A DNA stretch of 19,044 nt, taken from positions 1 to 19,044 of the forward strand of contig CADWAF010002575.1 in assembly GCA_902984215.1 (NCBI GenBank). The letters run 5' to 3'. The notes under the pieces are model-generated. The model saw nothing but the letters and a program-made list of their open reading frames with translations. It made no database searches and had not been told where the DNA came from. Positions 1-10,248 of the stretch are shown here, piece after piece; position 1 is the first letter of the stretch; the number at the start of each line of letters is the position of its first letter. Source of the DNA: Willaertia magna (taxonomy: Eukaryota; Heterolobosea; Eutetramitea; Acrasida; Naegleriidae). A program made the translations under genes and the position numbers.

Positions 1-1286
1 AATTCATTTGGAAAATAAACAGATAATGTATTTTCATAAATTTGTTTTGCAATTTCCTCTTCCTTTTCTTTCCAATTTATTACATTATTTAAATATTTTA
101 ATTTTGTAATTACTTTTAAAACTTTATAAATTTGATCAGGTTCATTTCTTCCCTTTACATATTTTCCAAATTCAAATTTATCTTTTCTTTTCCATAAATT
201 ATTTTCTTCTTCTTTATTCTTTTTTGAATTATTATTTCCTTTTTTAACATTTACTTTTTTATTATTGGATTGTTGTTGTTGTTTTTTTGTAACATTTTGT
301 TGAGTTGTGACATTTATTTCTTTATCATTTGTATTATTATTAATTTCCTTATTTGTATTACTAACCATAGAATTATTCTTTTCATATTTAGAAGAACATG
401 AACAATTATTGTCAATATTATTGTCAACATTTAATATTGTATTATTATTATCAATATCATTAAATAAATAAGAATAACTTGCATGTGTAGATTTAATTTC
501 ACACCAAGGACTATCCGTTTCAATACAAATTCTATTTATATCTAAATCATTTTTAATTACATTTAAATTTTCAATTGTCTTTAATGAACATCCATTTATT
601 CCAATATATACTTTCATTTCCTTATTTAATAAATTATTATTATCTAAACTTAATAATAATTTTAAATCATTACTTGAACCATCAAAACTATGGATTACCA
701 TTTTAGGTAATTCATTAAAATGTTTATTTAAAATATTAAATAAATCTTCTGTTGAATTTCTATTATGTAAAAATAAAGGTAATTTACTAATTTTAGATAA
801 TTCTAATTGAAATTCAAAATATTTTAATTGTTGTTCTTTATTACAAAAATGTAATCTATCATAATCTAATCCAATCTCTCCAATTGCCTTATTTATATAT
901 TTATATTTATTTATTTATATTTAAAATTAAAATTAAAAATAAAAAAATATACATACAACAATAATATCTCTATTTTCATTAATAATTTTTAAAAATTCAT
1001 TTTTTAATAAATTTTCATTTTCTTCATTAAATTCATTACAACGTGTTGGATGTATACCAATTGTAGTATAAAGAAAATTTGGAAATTTTTCTTGAAATTT
1101 TCTAATTAAATTAATATTTTCATAAATATCTGAATAACAAGTACTTGTTAAAATTAATTTTTTTAAATTTCCATTTTTAGATCTTTCTAAAATATTTTCA
1201 ATATCGGAAGGATGATAATTTTTATTATTATAAATTCCTTTATACATATCATCAGTTAGATTTACACCAATGTCAATGAATTGCAT
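1..1286 (-). CDS. TATDN1: TatD-family metal-dependent deoxyribonuclease (TATDN1-like), 3' end off the window
   Basis: Two exons: 1286-957, then 887 to the window edge, joined over a 69-bp intron (956-888; GTATGT donor, AAG acceptor) that keeps the frame. About 405 residues are visible. TatD proteins are TIM-barrel hydrolases with metal-dependent DNase activity. Family landmarks appear in order: DIGVNLTD at the N terminus, GIHPTRC, AIGEIGLDYDR directly after the splice, FLHNRNS, VIHSFDG, and ETDSPWCEIKSTHA, followed by VKGRNEP typical of the eukaryotic TATDN1 branch. Between STHA and VKGRNEP lies an Asn/Lys/Gln/Thr-rich insert of roughly 90 residues, coded around 180-480, much longer than in animal homologues. 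The reading ends at VYFPNE, close to where family members normally end, so little is probably missing. The start is preceded on its strand by a long A-rich leader. The family is clear; substrate specificity is not visible. Confidence 0.93.
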
Positions 1287-1342
1287 TTTTTTTTTAATTT
1301 TTTTTTAATTTTTTTTTAATTTTTTTTTAATTTTTTTAATTT
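1287..1342. repeat. 11-bp phased oligo(dT)/oligo(dA) tract
   Basis: Runs of 7-9 T are separated by AA at 1296, 1307, 1318, 1329 and 1338, giving a period of 11, 11, 11 and 9 bp. It sits directly upstream of the TatD start codon, so on the coding strand it is an A-rich leader. A-tracts in near-helical phase tend to bend DNA or exclude nucleosomes, but a role here is inference. The rest of the 262-bp spacer to the CPSII stop (1343-1548) holds no gene I can support. Confidence 0.8.
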
Positions 1343-1548
1343 TATCAAAATGCTTGCAGTAAGTAGGATGTAAGGTATTTATTCATTATATATTTTAGGT
1401 TAATAATATCTACATTTCTGCCACTACAGTAAATAATGTTTCGGTTTCAACAACGAAAATACTAATTTAATAACTCTTTCATCAAATAATGTTGAGGAAA
1501 ATTAAGGAAGAAACAATTATTAAAATTAAATTTATTTTTAAAAACAAA

Positions 1549-4500
1549 TTAACAATTTAAATCCTTTGATTGTAATCTTAAATAATGTGAATAAGGATGT
1601 ACATTTAAATTATCTAAATTCATTTTCTTATCTTTTAAATCCTTTAAACATCTAACATATAAATTAAATACTTCATAAGTAAAAAATAAATGTTTATCAT
1701 AATTTATAGTTTTTCTTCTAATTAAATAATGTTGTTGTAAAAGTTTTTGATTATGATCTGGAAATGGTACATCTACAACAAAATTAATATCTTCTGCAAT
1801 TTTTCTTAAAATATCAGATTCTTCATCTAATTTTAATAAACTACTTTTACAAATACCATTCTTATCAACTGGTACAATTTGTTGTAATTGTAAAGTGTGA
1901 AATTTAACACTAGGTAATTGTTGTGATAATTTTTCAGCAACATATGGTGTCACATAAATTGTATATTGTAAATATTCATATAAAATATAAATAGATTGTA
2001 ATATTTGATTAATTAATTCCATATTTGATTTAGTTGAATGTGGAAAACTAGCAATTAATATATTTTTACTTCTTTCATTTACGGTTAATGGATTGGTAGG
2101 TAATTGATTACTATAAGCACTTTGCATTGCTTTTAAAAATGCATCACGGACGGTTTGTCCAAAACAGGCAACTTCACCGGTAGAGGCCATTTCAACACCT
2201 AATTTGGGATCACTATCTGCTAATCTTCTAAATGAAAACATGGAAGTTTTACATCCATAAAAAGATTTTGAAAATCTCCTTTTTTGTATCATTTCATATT
2301 CCGTTAACTCTTTTGTAAACTTTTTGTAATCACCATCTTTTAAAGATTCATTGAAAGAAGTATCATTACTTTCTAATCTCAATTTGGAAATTTCCTTTAA
2401 TAATTTCATTTGTTCAAAATAATTACTTGTTGGTCCATCTTTATCATTTATATTATTTAATTCCATATTTGGTAATTTAAAATGACCAGTCATAATTCTT
2501 GTAGCTAATGAAATAAAATCAACATTTAAAGTTTTACTAATAAATGGAAAAGATCTACTTGCTCTTAAATTACATTCAATTACTTTTAATCTTTTAGATA
2601 AATTTCTATATAATTTAATTCTTTCTTTCTTTCCATAATAATTATTACTTCCATATTCGTAATCACTATTGTAATCTTCATCTTCATCTAAACTACTCAA
2701 TTCACTTCCAACACTATCTACAGACCTTAATGGTGATAATTCAAAATCATCATTTTCTTCATCTTCATCATCATCACTACTTGAACCATTAAAATTAGGA
2801 CTATAATTATTTCTATTTTTAGATTGTGACTGTTCATTATCAAATAAAAATTGCATATTAAAAGGTCCACTAATCTTTAAAGCATTTACAATTAATGCAG
2901 CTTTTTCTCTCACTAAATCTTGTAAATCAAAACTTAAACTATAAGGTGGACAAATTAATGTAGCATCTCCACTATGCGTTCCAGCTCTTTCTACATGTTC
3001 ACTTATAGCATCTACTATAATAGTACCATTCATTGCAACACCATCAATTTCAATTTCTTTTGCATTTTCATAAAATTTTGAAATGACAACTGGATGTTCT
3101 TGTGATACATCAACTGCTTGATATAAATAGTTTAATAATTCATTATCACTATATGCTACATTCATGGCAGCTCCGGAAAGTACGTAACTTGGACGGATTA
3201 GTACTGGATAGCCAATCGTTGGTTGATTGGAAAATTTAAGGGCATCTTCAATGGTAGTTAATGCTGCCCATTCTGGTTGATAAATTAATTTATTCTTTTT
3301 GAATTTTCCTAATTTGGTACTTGTTGTTGTTGTATTTGTTGTATTATTTGAATTATTGTTGCAGTGATGATTGTGATTTAAAGAATCTAATAAATTTGAA
3401 AATTTAAAACGATTTTCACACATGTCAATTGCATCAGCACCACTTCCCAAAAGTTTTGCATTTCCTTGTTTTTCTAAACTTAAAGCAATATTATTTGGTT
3501 GTTGTCCACCAACACTTACAATCATTCCCATGATACCATTATTATTATTATCACTATCACAACTATTGTCACAACTATTACTGTCACAAGTATTAAAATA
3601 TTGTTGATTTTCAATTTCATAAATATCCATCACTCTTTCAAAATTTAATTCTTCAAAATATAAACGATTTGGTTCATCAAAATCTGTAGATACAGTTTCT
3701 GGATTATAATTAATCATTATAACATTTTTATATCCTAATTTGTTACGTAATTCTCTAACACACATTACACCACAATAATCAAATTCAACACTACTACCAA
3801 TACGATATACACCACTACCTAAAACTATAATTCCCTTTTCTTTATTAAATTCTATATCGTGATGTAAGTGATGATCTGGATAAATAAATTTAACTTCTTT
3901 ATCATTTTCCTTATTTGTAATTGGTAATGCAATACTGTTAATACCAGCGTTATAAGTCATGTAAAGATAGTTAGTTTGTGCTGGATATTCTGCTGCTAAT
4001 GTATCAATTTGTTTTACAATTGGTTCAATTTTATGGATATATTTTCTAATGTAACGTATTAATAATTCTTTATCTATATTTGTAAATTGTTTATAATTTG
4101 TTGTAGATAATGTATATCTAAATTTTTCAATGTAATTACTCACGTGATTCTTTTCGTGATTTTCATTGTAAAAATTAATAATTTCAGAATAACTTTCAAA
4201 AGCATCTAATGAAATATAAGAAGCAATTTGTAAATCAGTAAATCCTTGTTGTTTTGCACATAAAATTAAACTATATGGAATATCTAATAAATGATTTACT
4301 TTTTTACCAATAATTTTAAAATGTTTTCTAGTTTGTATAATATTATTTAATTTATGTAAAAACCATCTATCAATTTGGGTATAAGAATGGATTTGATCAA
4401 CTGTCATATCAAAATATTCCATTGCTAAAGCGATAGCAAATACACGTTGATCTGTAGGTCTAGTTAATTCTTTAATAATTGATTGTTTTAATTCTTCTTT

Positions 4501-7500
4501 TGCATTGTTATTATTGTTGTGTAATACTGTAGGTAATGTTGACAACGTATTTGTATTCATGTGACCAAGATTATGTCCATGACCACTGTGGCCATGACTA
4601 TGTCCATGATTGTGACCACTGTGACCATGACCAACATTACTATTATTAGATCTTAACCACTTATCATAATCAAATAAAGAATTTGTAGTTTCAAATCCTC
4701 TAATACTTCCATCCACCATACGTAATGCTTTCTGTATTGCTTCTTCAAAATTTCTTCCAATAGCCATTACCTCACCAACACTCTTCATTGCACTACCTAA
4801 TTCAGAACTAACCCTTAAAAACTTTTTTAAATCCCATCTTGGTATCTTTACAACACAATAATCAAGAGCAGGTTCAAAACAAGCACATGTCTCTTTCGTT
4901 ACAGAATTTTTAATATCAATTAATTCCATTCCTAACGCTAATTTTGCAGCAACAAATGCTAATGGATATCCAGTTGCTTTACTTGCTAATGCACTACTTC
5001 TAGAAAGACGTGCATTTACTTCAATAATTACATATTCATTACTATTATATGGATTTAAAGCATATTGTATATTACATTCACCTACAATTCCTAAATGTCT
5101 AATTACTTTAATTGCTGCAGTTCTTAACATGTGATATTCATCATTATTTAAAGTTTGTGATGGTGCTACCACTATAGATTCACCAGTGTGTATACCAACT
5201 GGATCAAAATTCTCCATATTACACACTGTAATACAATTATCATTGGAATCTCTAACAACTTCATATTCAATTTCTTTCCAACCTTTAACACTCTTTTCAA
5301 CTAATATTTGTGGTGATGTAGATAATGCTTGTGTTGCTAATTCTCTTAATTCTTTATCATTATTTGCAAATCCACTACCTAATCCACCTAATGCAAATGC
5401 TGCTCTAACAATAACTGGATATCCTAATAATTGATTTGCACTTGTAATTGCCTCTTCTACATTATCACAAGCGACACTTTCAGCAACTGGTTGATTAATT
5501 TCTCTCATTTTTCTATTAAATATATCACGATCTTCTGTATCAATAATGGATTGAACTGGTGTACCTAATACTTTACATCCATATTTATCTAATATTCCAG
5601 ATTTATAAAGATTTACACCACAATTTAAAGCAGTTTGTCCACCAAAACTTAATAATAAACCATCTGCTTTTTCTTTAATAATTACTTTCTCTACATAAGA
5701 AGGTGTAATTGGTCCAAAATATACACGATCAGCTAAATCTTTACATGTTTGTACAGTTGCTATATTTGGATTAATTAATATTGTAAAAATACCTTCTTCT
5801 TTTAATGCTTTAATAGCTTGTGATCCAGAATAATCAAATTCACCTGCTTGACCAATTTGTAAACCACCACTTCCTAAAAGAATTACTTTTTTAGGTAATT
5901 TAATTTGTCTACCAGAATATCCCTTTAATTCTTTTTGTTTATTATTGTGATTATTATTGTCAATGTCAGTATTGTCATTGTAAAATATACTCTTTTTCAT
6001 TAAAGTTGACTGTTGTTGTAAAATTGGTGTAGAAATGTCAGAAGTATCTTCAATAGAAGAAAGTAATTCATTAAATTTCTTTCTCATACTTTTATGTTGT
6101 TTTAAATAAATTCTACTATAATATGGTTCAAAATTATTATTATCATTCTTATTATTATTAGTATTTCCTAATAAAGAAGAAATATAAATTTTAAATAATT
6201 TACCACTCTTCTTTAATTTCATAAAATCAATAAATTGATCAAATAAAAATAAAGTATCATTTGGTCCACCTTTTGCTTCAGGATGAAATTGACATGTAAA
6301 TAAAGGTAAATTTAAACAATAAATTCCTTCATTACTTGCATCATTTGCATTTAAAAAGTATGGTTTAAAATATTTTGTAATTTCTGTTGTTGAAGTTGAC
6401 ATTTCTAATAAGGATTGATTGTCAACTGCATAACCATGATTTTGTGATGTAATGAAACCACGTCTGGTAAGTTGATCAATTACTGGTTGATTATGTCCAC
6501 GATTACCAAATGGTAATTTATAAACTTTTGCGCCAATTGCTTTTGCTATTAATTGATTACCTAAACAAATACCAAAAATGGGAATAATTGGTATTTGTTG
6601 TAAAGTGGATTGTGATTGTTGTTGTAATTGTGACTGTTGTAATAAACAATCATTAATATATTGTTTTAAATATTGAATTGTAATTTCAAAATGATTTGGA
6701 TTACCAGGTCCATTACTAATAAATATTCCATCAATTCTATTTTTAGAATTATCATTATCACTACCATAATTAGAATTATTATTAGTATTACAATTATAAA
6801 TATCATTTAACCAATTATAATTATAAGGTACAACTTTTAATTCAATATTTCTTTTAATTAATTCTCTAATAATATTATATTTTATACCACAATCAATTGC
6901 AATTACTTTATAAAAATTACCTAATCCATAAATTTTAATTTCTTTACAAGATACTTTTTTAATTATATTTTTATCCATTCCTGGATCATACCATTTATTT
7001 ATTCCATTATTTTGTTGTAAAGTATTAAATTGTAAAGAAGTATTAAATTGATCAAACATTTTAATATCCATAATCATTCTACCTAACATTGTTCCATTTC
7101 TTAACTTTTTAGTTAATAATCTAGTATCAATATTATATAATCCAGGTATATTATATTCTTGTAACCATCTATGTAATGAACATATTGCTTCATAATGTGA
7201 ATAATTATTTGAATAATCTTGTATAATTAATCCTCTAATATGTATTTTATTACTTTCTAATTTTGGTAATAAATCATCATCCCATTCAATTATTTGATTA
7301 TTATTATTTTTATTATTAATTATTTCTATATTTGTATTTAATAATGTAGTGTTATTCATTGTTGCTGTAGAAGGTAATTGATTTTTTTTGAAATGTGGAA
7401 CGCCATAATTACCAATTAAAGGAAATGTTAAAATTAAAATTTGTCCACTATAGGAAGGATCAGTTAATGATTCTGGATAACCAACTTGTGCTGTTGTAAA

Positions 7501-8034
7501 GACACATTCACCACTTACTGAATATGGTGTATCCCAAATATTATCATCATTGTCACTACTATTGTCATCATTATTGTCAACACTATTGTCAAGGGTATTG
7601 TCAGTAGTGGTAAAAGTAGTGTTGTTAACAACAATGGGACGATTACTTTTAGTTGCACCAAATGATTTTCCATAAAATCTAGTACCATCTTGTAATTCTA
7701 AATAACCATCAAATAAATGTTTACCAAAAAATTTTGTGGAATCTAAACCACTAGTGGCAGTAGTAGTAGTTGAATTATTGTTTTTAGTTGAATTGATATC
7801 TGCATTTAAATCTAAAGAAGTAACTTGTTGTAATTGTTGTTTTAAAGTATTATTATTGTTACTTTGTTGTTGTTTAGTTGTGGTATTATTGATTGCAGTT
7901 GTAGTTGTGGTAGTGGTGGTATTGGTTGCATTTGAGGATGTACCATAATTGGATAATAACCACGAATTACTTTGTGGAGAGGATGAAAGATTATTATTAT
8001 TGAAATCATTTGTTTGTTGAATAAATTGCTTCAT
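1549..8034 (-). CDS. CPSII: Glutamine-dependent carbamoyl-phosphate synthase II (fused GATase + CPSase), no DHOase or ATCase
   Basis: Single 2161-residue frame, no intron. Makes carbamoyl phosphate from glutamine, bicarbonate and 2 ATP, the first step of de novo pyrimidine synthesis, expected in the cytosol. Order: low-complexity Asn/Thr/Gln head (1 to about 100); small-subunit domain starting near GYLELQDGTRFYGKSFG; class I amidotransferase with nucleophile Cys490 in FGICLGNQ and the His/Glu pair in QFHPEAKGG; first synthase half from about 710 (LLGSGGLQIGQAGEFDYSG) with its ATP-grasp near 855-1040; a His/Gly-rich insert near 1145; the oligomerisation region; second synthase half from about 1405 (IVLGSGVYRIGSSVEFDY) with its ATP-grasp near 1620; and a divergent MGS-like regulatory domain from about 1985 to the end. 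Asn/Asp/Ser-rich inserts lie near 140-165, 1480-1500, 1555-1577 and 1735-1800. In animals and dictyostelids DHOase and ATCase follow in the same chain; here the frame stops after MGS and a TatD gene comes next. Confidence 0.96.
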   Translation of the reverse strand: MKQFIQQTNDFNNNNLSSSPQSNSWLLSNYGTSSNATNTTTTTTTTAINNTTTKQQQSNNNNTLKQQLQQVTSLDLNADINSTKNNNSTTTTATSGLDSTKFFGKHLFDGYLELQDGTRFYGKSFGATKSNRPIVVNNTTFTTTDNTLDNSVDNNDDNSSDNDDNIWDTPYSVSGECVFTTAQVGYPESLTDPSYSGQILILTFPLIGNYGVPHFKKNQLPSTATMNNTTLLNTNIEIINNKNNNNQIIEWDDDLLPKLESNKIHIRGLIIQDYSNNYSHYEAICSLHRWLQEYNIPGLYNIDTRLLTKKLRNGTMLGRMIMDIKMFDQFNTSLQFNTLQQNNGINKWYDPGMDKNIIKKVSCKEIKIYGLGNFYKVIAIDCGIKYNIIRELIKRNIELKVVPYNYNWLNDIYNCNTNNNSNYGSDNDNSKNRIDGIFISNGPGNPNHFEITIQYLKQYINDCLLQQSQLQQQSQSTLQQIPIIPIFGICLGNQLIAKAIGAKVYKLPFGNRGHNQPVIDQLTRRGFITSQNHGYAVDNQSLLEMSTSTTEITKYFKPYFLNANDASNEGIYCLNLPLFTCQFHPEAKGGPNDTLFLFDQFIDFMKLKKSGKLFKIYISSLLGNTNNNKNDNNNFEPYYSRIYLKQHKSMRKKFNELLSSIEDTSDISTPILQQQSTLMKKSIFYNDNTDIDNNNHNNKQKELKGYSGRQIKLPKKVILLGSGGLQIGQAGEFDYSGSQAIKALKEEGIFTILINPNIATVQTCKDLADRVYFGPITPSYVEKVIIKEKADGLLLSFGGQTALNCGVNLYKSGILDKYGCKVLGTPVQSIIDTEDRDIFNRKMREINQPVAESVACDNVEEAITSANQLLGYPVIVRAAFALGGLGSGFANNDKELRELATQALSTSPQILVEKSVKGWKEIEYEVVRDSNDNCITVCNMENFDPVGIHTGESIVVAPSQTLNNDEYHMLRTAAIKVIRHLGIVGECNIQYALNPYNSNEYVIIEVNARLSRSSALASKATGYPLAFVAAKLALGMELIDIKNSVTKETCACFEPALDYCVVKIPRWDLKKFLRVSSELGSAMKSVGEVMAIGRNFEEAIQKALRMVDGSIRGFETTNSLFDYDKWLRSNNSNVGHGHSGHNHGHSHGHSGHGHNLGHMNTNTLSTLPTVLHNNNNNAKEELKQSIIKELTRPTDQRVFAIALAMEYFDMTVDQIHSYTQIDRWFLHKLNNIIQTRKHFKIIGKKVNHLLDIPYSLILCAKQQGFTDLQIASYISLDAFESYSEIINFYNENHEKNHVSNYIEKFRYTLSTTNYKQFTNIDKELLIRYIRKYIHKIEPIVKQIDTLAAEYPAQTNYLYMTYNAGINSIALPITNKENDKEVKFIYPDHHLHHDIEFNKEKGIIVLGSGVYRIGSSVEFDYCGVMCVRELRNKLGYKNVIMINYNPETVSTDFDEPNRLYFEELNFERVMDIYEIENQQYFNTCDSNSCDNSCDSDNNNNGIMGMIVSVGGQQPNNIALSLEKQGNAKLLGSGADAIDMCENRFKFSNLLDSLNHNHHCNNNSNNTTNTTTTSTKLGKFKKNKLIYQPEWAALTTIEDALKFSNQPTIGYPVLIRPSYVLSGAAMNVAYSDNELLNYLYQAVDVSQEHPVVISKFYENAKEIEIDGVAMNGTIIVDAISEHVERAGTHSGDATLICPPYSLSFDLQDLVREKAALIVNALKISGPFNMQFLFDNEQSQSKNRNNYSPNFNGSSSDDDEDEENDDFELSPLRSVDSVGSELSSLDEDEDYNSDYEYGSNNYYGKKERIKLYRNLSKRLKVIECNLRASRSFPFISKTLNVDFISLATRIMTGHFKLPNMELNNINDKDGPTSNYFEQMKLLKEISKLRLESNDTSFNESLKDGDYKKFTKELTEYEMIQKRRFSKSFYGCKTSMFSFRRLADSDPKLGVEMASTGEVACFGQTVRDAFLKAMQSAYSNQLPTNPLTVNERSKNILIASFPHSTKSNMELINQILQSIYILYEYLQYTIYVTPYVAEKLSQQLPSVKFHTLQLQQIVPVDKNGICKSSLLKLDEESDILRKIAEDINFVVDVPFPDHNQKLLQQHYLIRRKTINYDKHLFFTYEVFNLYVRCLKDLKDKKMNLDNLNVHPYSHYLRLQSKDLNC
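3546..3589. repeat. Short coding repeat with TCACAA core in CPSII
   Basis: TCACAA occurs at 3557, 3569 and 3584 (spacings 12 and 15). On the coding strand it gives a Cys-Asp-Asn/Ser pattern in the second synthase half. It is an in-frame low-complexity insert at a position where conserved homologues have none. Confidence 0.6.
4572..4635. repeat. Imperfect coding repeat for a His/Gly-rich insert in CPSII
   Basis: Degenerate copies of CCATGACCACTGTG and CCATGATTGTGACC alternate here. On the coding strand they give a run alternating His with Gly/Ser/Asn, with about ten histidines in 22 residues, near residue 1145 between the first synthase half and the oligomerisation region. Such a run could bind divalent metal, but that is inference. 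Confidence 0.7.
7549..7603. repeat. 12-bp tandem array, ATTGTCA core, coding for Asp-Asn every four residues
   Basis: ATTGTCA starts at 7549, 7561, 7573, 7585 and 7597, exactly 12 bp apart. On the coding strand of CPSII it gives Asp-Asn at every fourth position (residues about 145-162) inside the small-subunit domain. The positions between the cores have diverged, while period and frame are kept. Confidence 0.85.
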
Positions 8035-8789
8035 TTTGTTATTTAGTTGTTTTTGTTATTAATTGTTTAGTTGTTATATGAGTGCTAGAAAGTTTAACAG
8101 TCTATCTATTCTTCTTCTTCTTCTTGTTGTTGCTTAATTAGTTAACGTTGTTATTTAGTTTTAAAGCTTGCTATATATCATTTAGGTAGTTCAAATTGTA
8201 GTAGTAAAGTTGTTGTTGTTGTTGGCAATTGCGCAGTAGTAATGAATTGCGTTGACAATAACAACAAACAATTATTATTGAACAACAGCAACAAATAATA
8301 ATAACAAGCAATACATTAACACAGTAGTAACAACGAGTGGTGTAACAATAACAATAACAAATGGTGTGTTAGAGTAATGATGCACCATCATGAATAAGTA
8401 AGTAACGTGAATATTCAATAAAGCGAAATATTCAAATATATCATTATTGTCATTAACATTATAGAATGAACCAATACATCATTAATAATAGCAGCAATAC
8501 CAAAAGTAAAGTAGTAATAGCAGCAGCAGTAATAACAACGTTGTAATGTATTAATACAACTACAATCCACAACAATATATTACTTACATTGCAATTATTG
8601 TTTGTTTGTTATGTATTATCGTTAAATAAAATAGAAATTTTTCCTCCTCGAAAAATAGGCAGTAGGCTATCCTTTTTTGCTCTCTTTTTTCGAGAAGGAG
8701 GAAGATTAATTTTCAAAACCATGACTTGCTTTTATAGTGTTTTTTGGCCATGCACGCCTTAGTTAAATTTTTTAATTTAACGTATTGTA
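8035..8789. promoter_or_regulatory. Divergent spacer between CPSII and PDK with triplet microsatellites
   Basis: 755 bp without a gene I can support; it must hold the promoters of CPSII (leftward) and PDK (rightward). It contains a TTC run then GTT near 8108-8137, a GTT run near 8207-8224, and scattered AAC/AAT/CAG triplets to about 8550, plus an inverted repeat at 8641-8703. An upstream ATG near 8721 opens only a short frame ending in TAG before the PDK start. Confidence 0.5.
8641..8703. repeat. Imperfect 63-bp inverted repeat (potential hairpin)
   Basis: The left arm TTCCTCCTCGAAAAA (8641-8655) is complementary to the right arm TTTTTCGAGAAGGAGGAA (8686-8703), with a 3-nt bulge in the right arm and a loop of about 30 nt. 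It lies 87 bp upstream of the PDK start. It could be a folded 5' leader, a small RNA or a palindromic protein site. I recognise no known RNA family in it. Confidence 0.6.
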
Positions 8790-10248
8790 ATGTTGGGCTA
8801 CTCAAATTTTATTGGCAATAAAATTGATTTAAATAATATAGATTTATCAATTGTATATAATTATTCAAAATTAAATTCAAAAACAATTACATTAAAATCA
8901 TTATTAGATTTTGGATCAAATTTAAGTTTAAATACTTTATTAAATTCAAGTGCATGGTTATTTGATAATTTAAAAATTAGAATTGCTAAACAAGTTTATT
9001 TATTAGATAATATGCCTGTAAGTTTTATTTTATTTAATTTTTATTTATTGTAATAATTGTAATGATTTATTGTAATGATTATAGTTAGGGTTAAATTTAA
9101 TGCCATCTATTAGAGTTGTAAGAGATTGGTATTTAACAAGTTTTTATCAATTACAAAATTTTCCACATAAACCTAAAAATAGTAATGAAGAATTACAATT
9201 TACAAAAATGTTAAATGAAATATATGCTAGACATTCTCCTACAAATACAAGTGTTGCAAAAGGTGTTTTAGAATTAAAAAGAGAAATGGTAAATTCTATT
9301 TATAGTCATTGTAATGTTGTTGACAACCACAATACAACCATTTTACACAATAATATTCCACTTGACAATAGTAATACAACAATGATGATGGAAAATCCAT
9401 TTGAATATTGTGGAATGAATTTAAAATTAAAAGAAAGTTTAGATTCTTTTTATATTAATAGAATTGGTATTAGAATGTTAATTGGACAACATCTTACGTT
9501 ACATCAACAATTTACAACGGCATCACGTGACAATATACGTGATCACTCACGTCACGCTCATTCATCATCACAACAATATATTGGACTAATTTGTAAACAT
9601 ACCAATCCATCAAAAGTAGCACAAAATGCAATTGAAGACGCTACAGAAATTTGTAGAAATTATTATGGTAAAGCTCCAAACGTAAAAATTATTGGAAATT
9701 TAAATTTAACATTTCCATATGTGGAAAGTCATTTATATTATGTTTTATTTGAATTATTAAAGAATTCAATGCGTGCAGTTGTTGAAAAATATTATGATTA
9801 TTCAGAAGAGAAATTACCAAATATAAAAATTATAATTTCTGATAATAAAAGTGGAGAAGATATTTCTATAAAAATAAGTGATGAAGGAAATGGTATTCCT
9901 AGAAGAGATATGGTAAGTTTTTTTTATTTTAATTTTTATTTTAATTTTTAAATTGTTGTAATTTTTTAATTTATTTTTTTAATTTATTTAAATTGTTGTA
10001 AATGGTGGATGTGTTTAATAATTTTTTAGCCAAAATTATATTCTTATTTGTATACATCATCACAAATGTTACCATTAAAGGAAAATGCAAAACCATTTGC
10101 TGGATTAGGATTTGGTTTACCATTATCTAAATTATATGCAAAGTATTGGGGTGGTGATTTAATTTTAATGTCTTTAAATGGTTATGGAACTGATGCATTT
10201 ATTTATTTACATAGATTAGGAAATAAAGAAGAAACTATACCATTGTAA
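8790..10248 (+). CDS. PDK: Pyruvate dehydrogenase kinase family protein (PDK/BCKDK-type, mitochondrial)
   Basis: Three exons: 8790-9017, 9085-9912, 10030-10248; introns of 67 and 117 bp, both GTAAGT donors with ATAG and TTTAG acceptors, both in phase 0. The product is 424 residues, the usual family length. These kinases phosphorylate the E1 alpha subunit of a mitochondrial 2-oxoacid dehydrogenase and so switch it off. The N-terminal helical domain shows SLLDFG and, across the first splice, GLNLMPSIRVVRDWY; GQHLTLH follows. The GHKL ATPase domain has the N-box around E299-N303 (ELLKNSMRAVVE), the G1 box DEGNGIPRRDM at about 342, the G2 box GLGFGLPLSKLYAKYWGG at about 377, and a final GYGTDAFIYL. 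The GLN-MPS signature favours the pyruvate over the branched-chain branch. The targeting segment before the conserved domain is only about 20 residues and not typical; an upstream exon cannot be excluded. Confidence 0.93.

Noticed and set aside
5186..5434. Plus-strand 82-codon frame
   Set aside because: Lies antisense to the highly conserved first ATP-grasp region of CPSII; no family resemblance.
7736..7948. Plus-strand 70-codon frame rich in Val, Leu and Cys, resembling a membrane peptide
   Set aside because: Antisense to the Thr/Asn/Gln triplet repeats at the start of CPSII; hydrophobicity is a by-product of the repeat complement.
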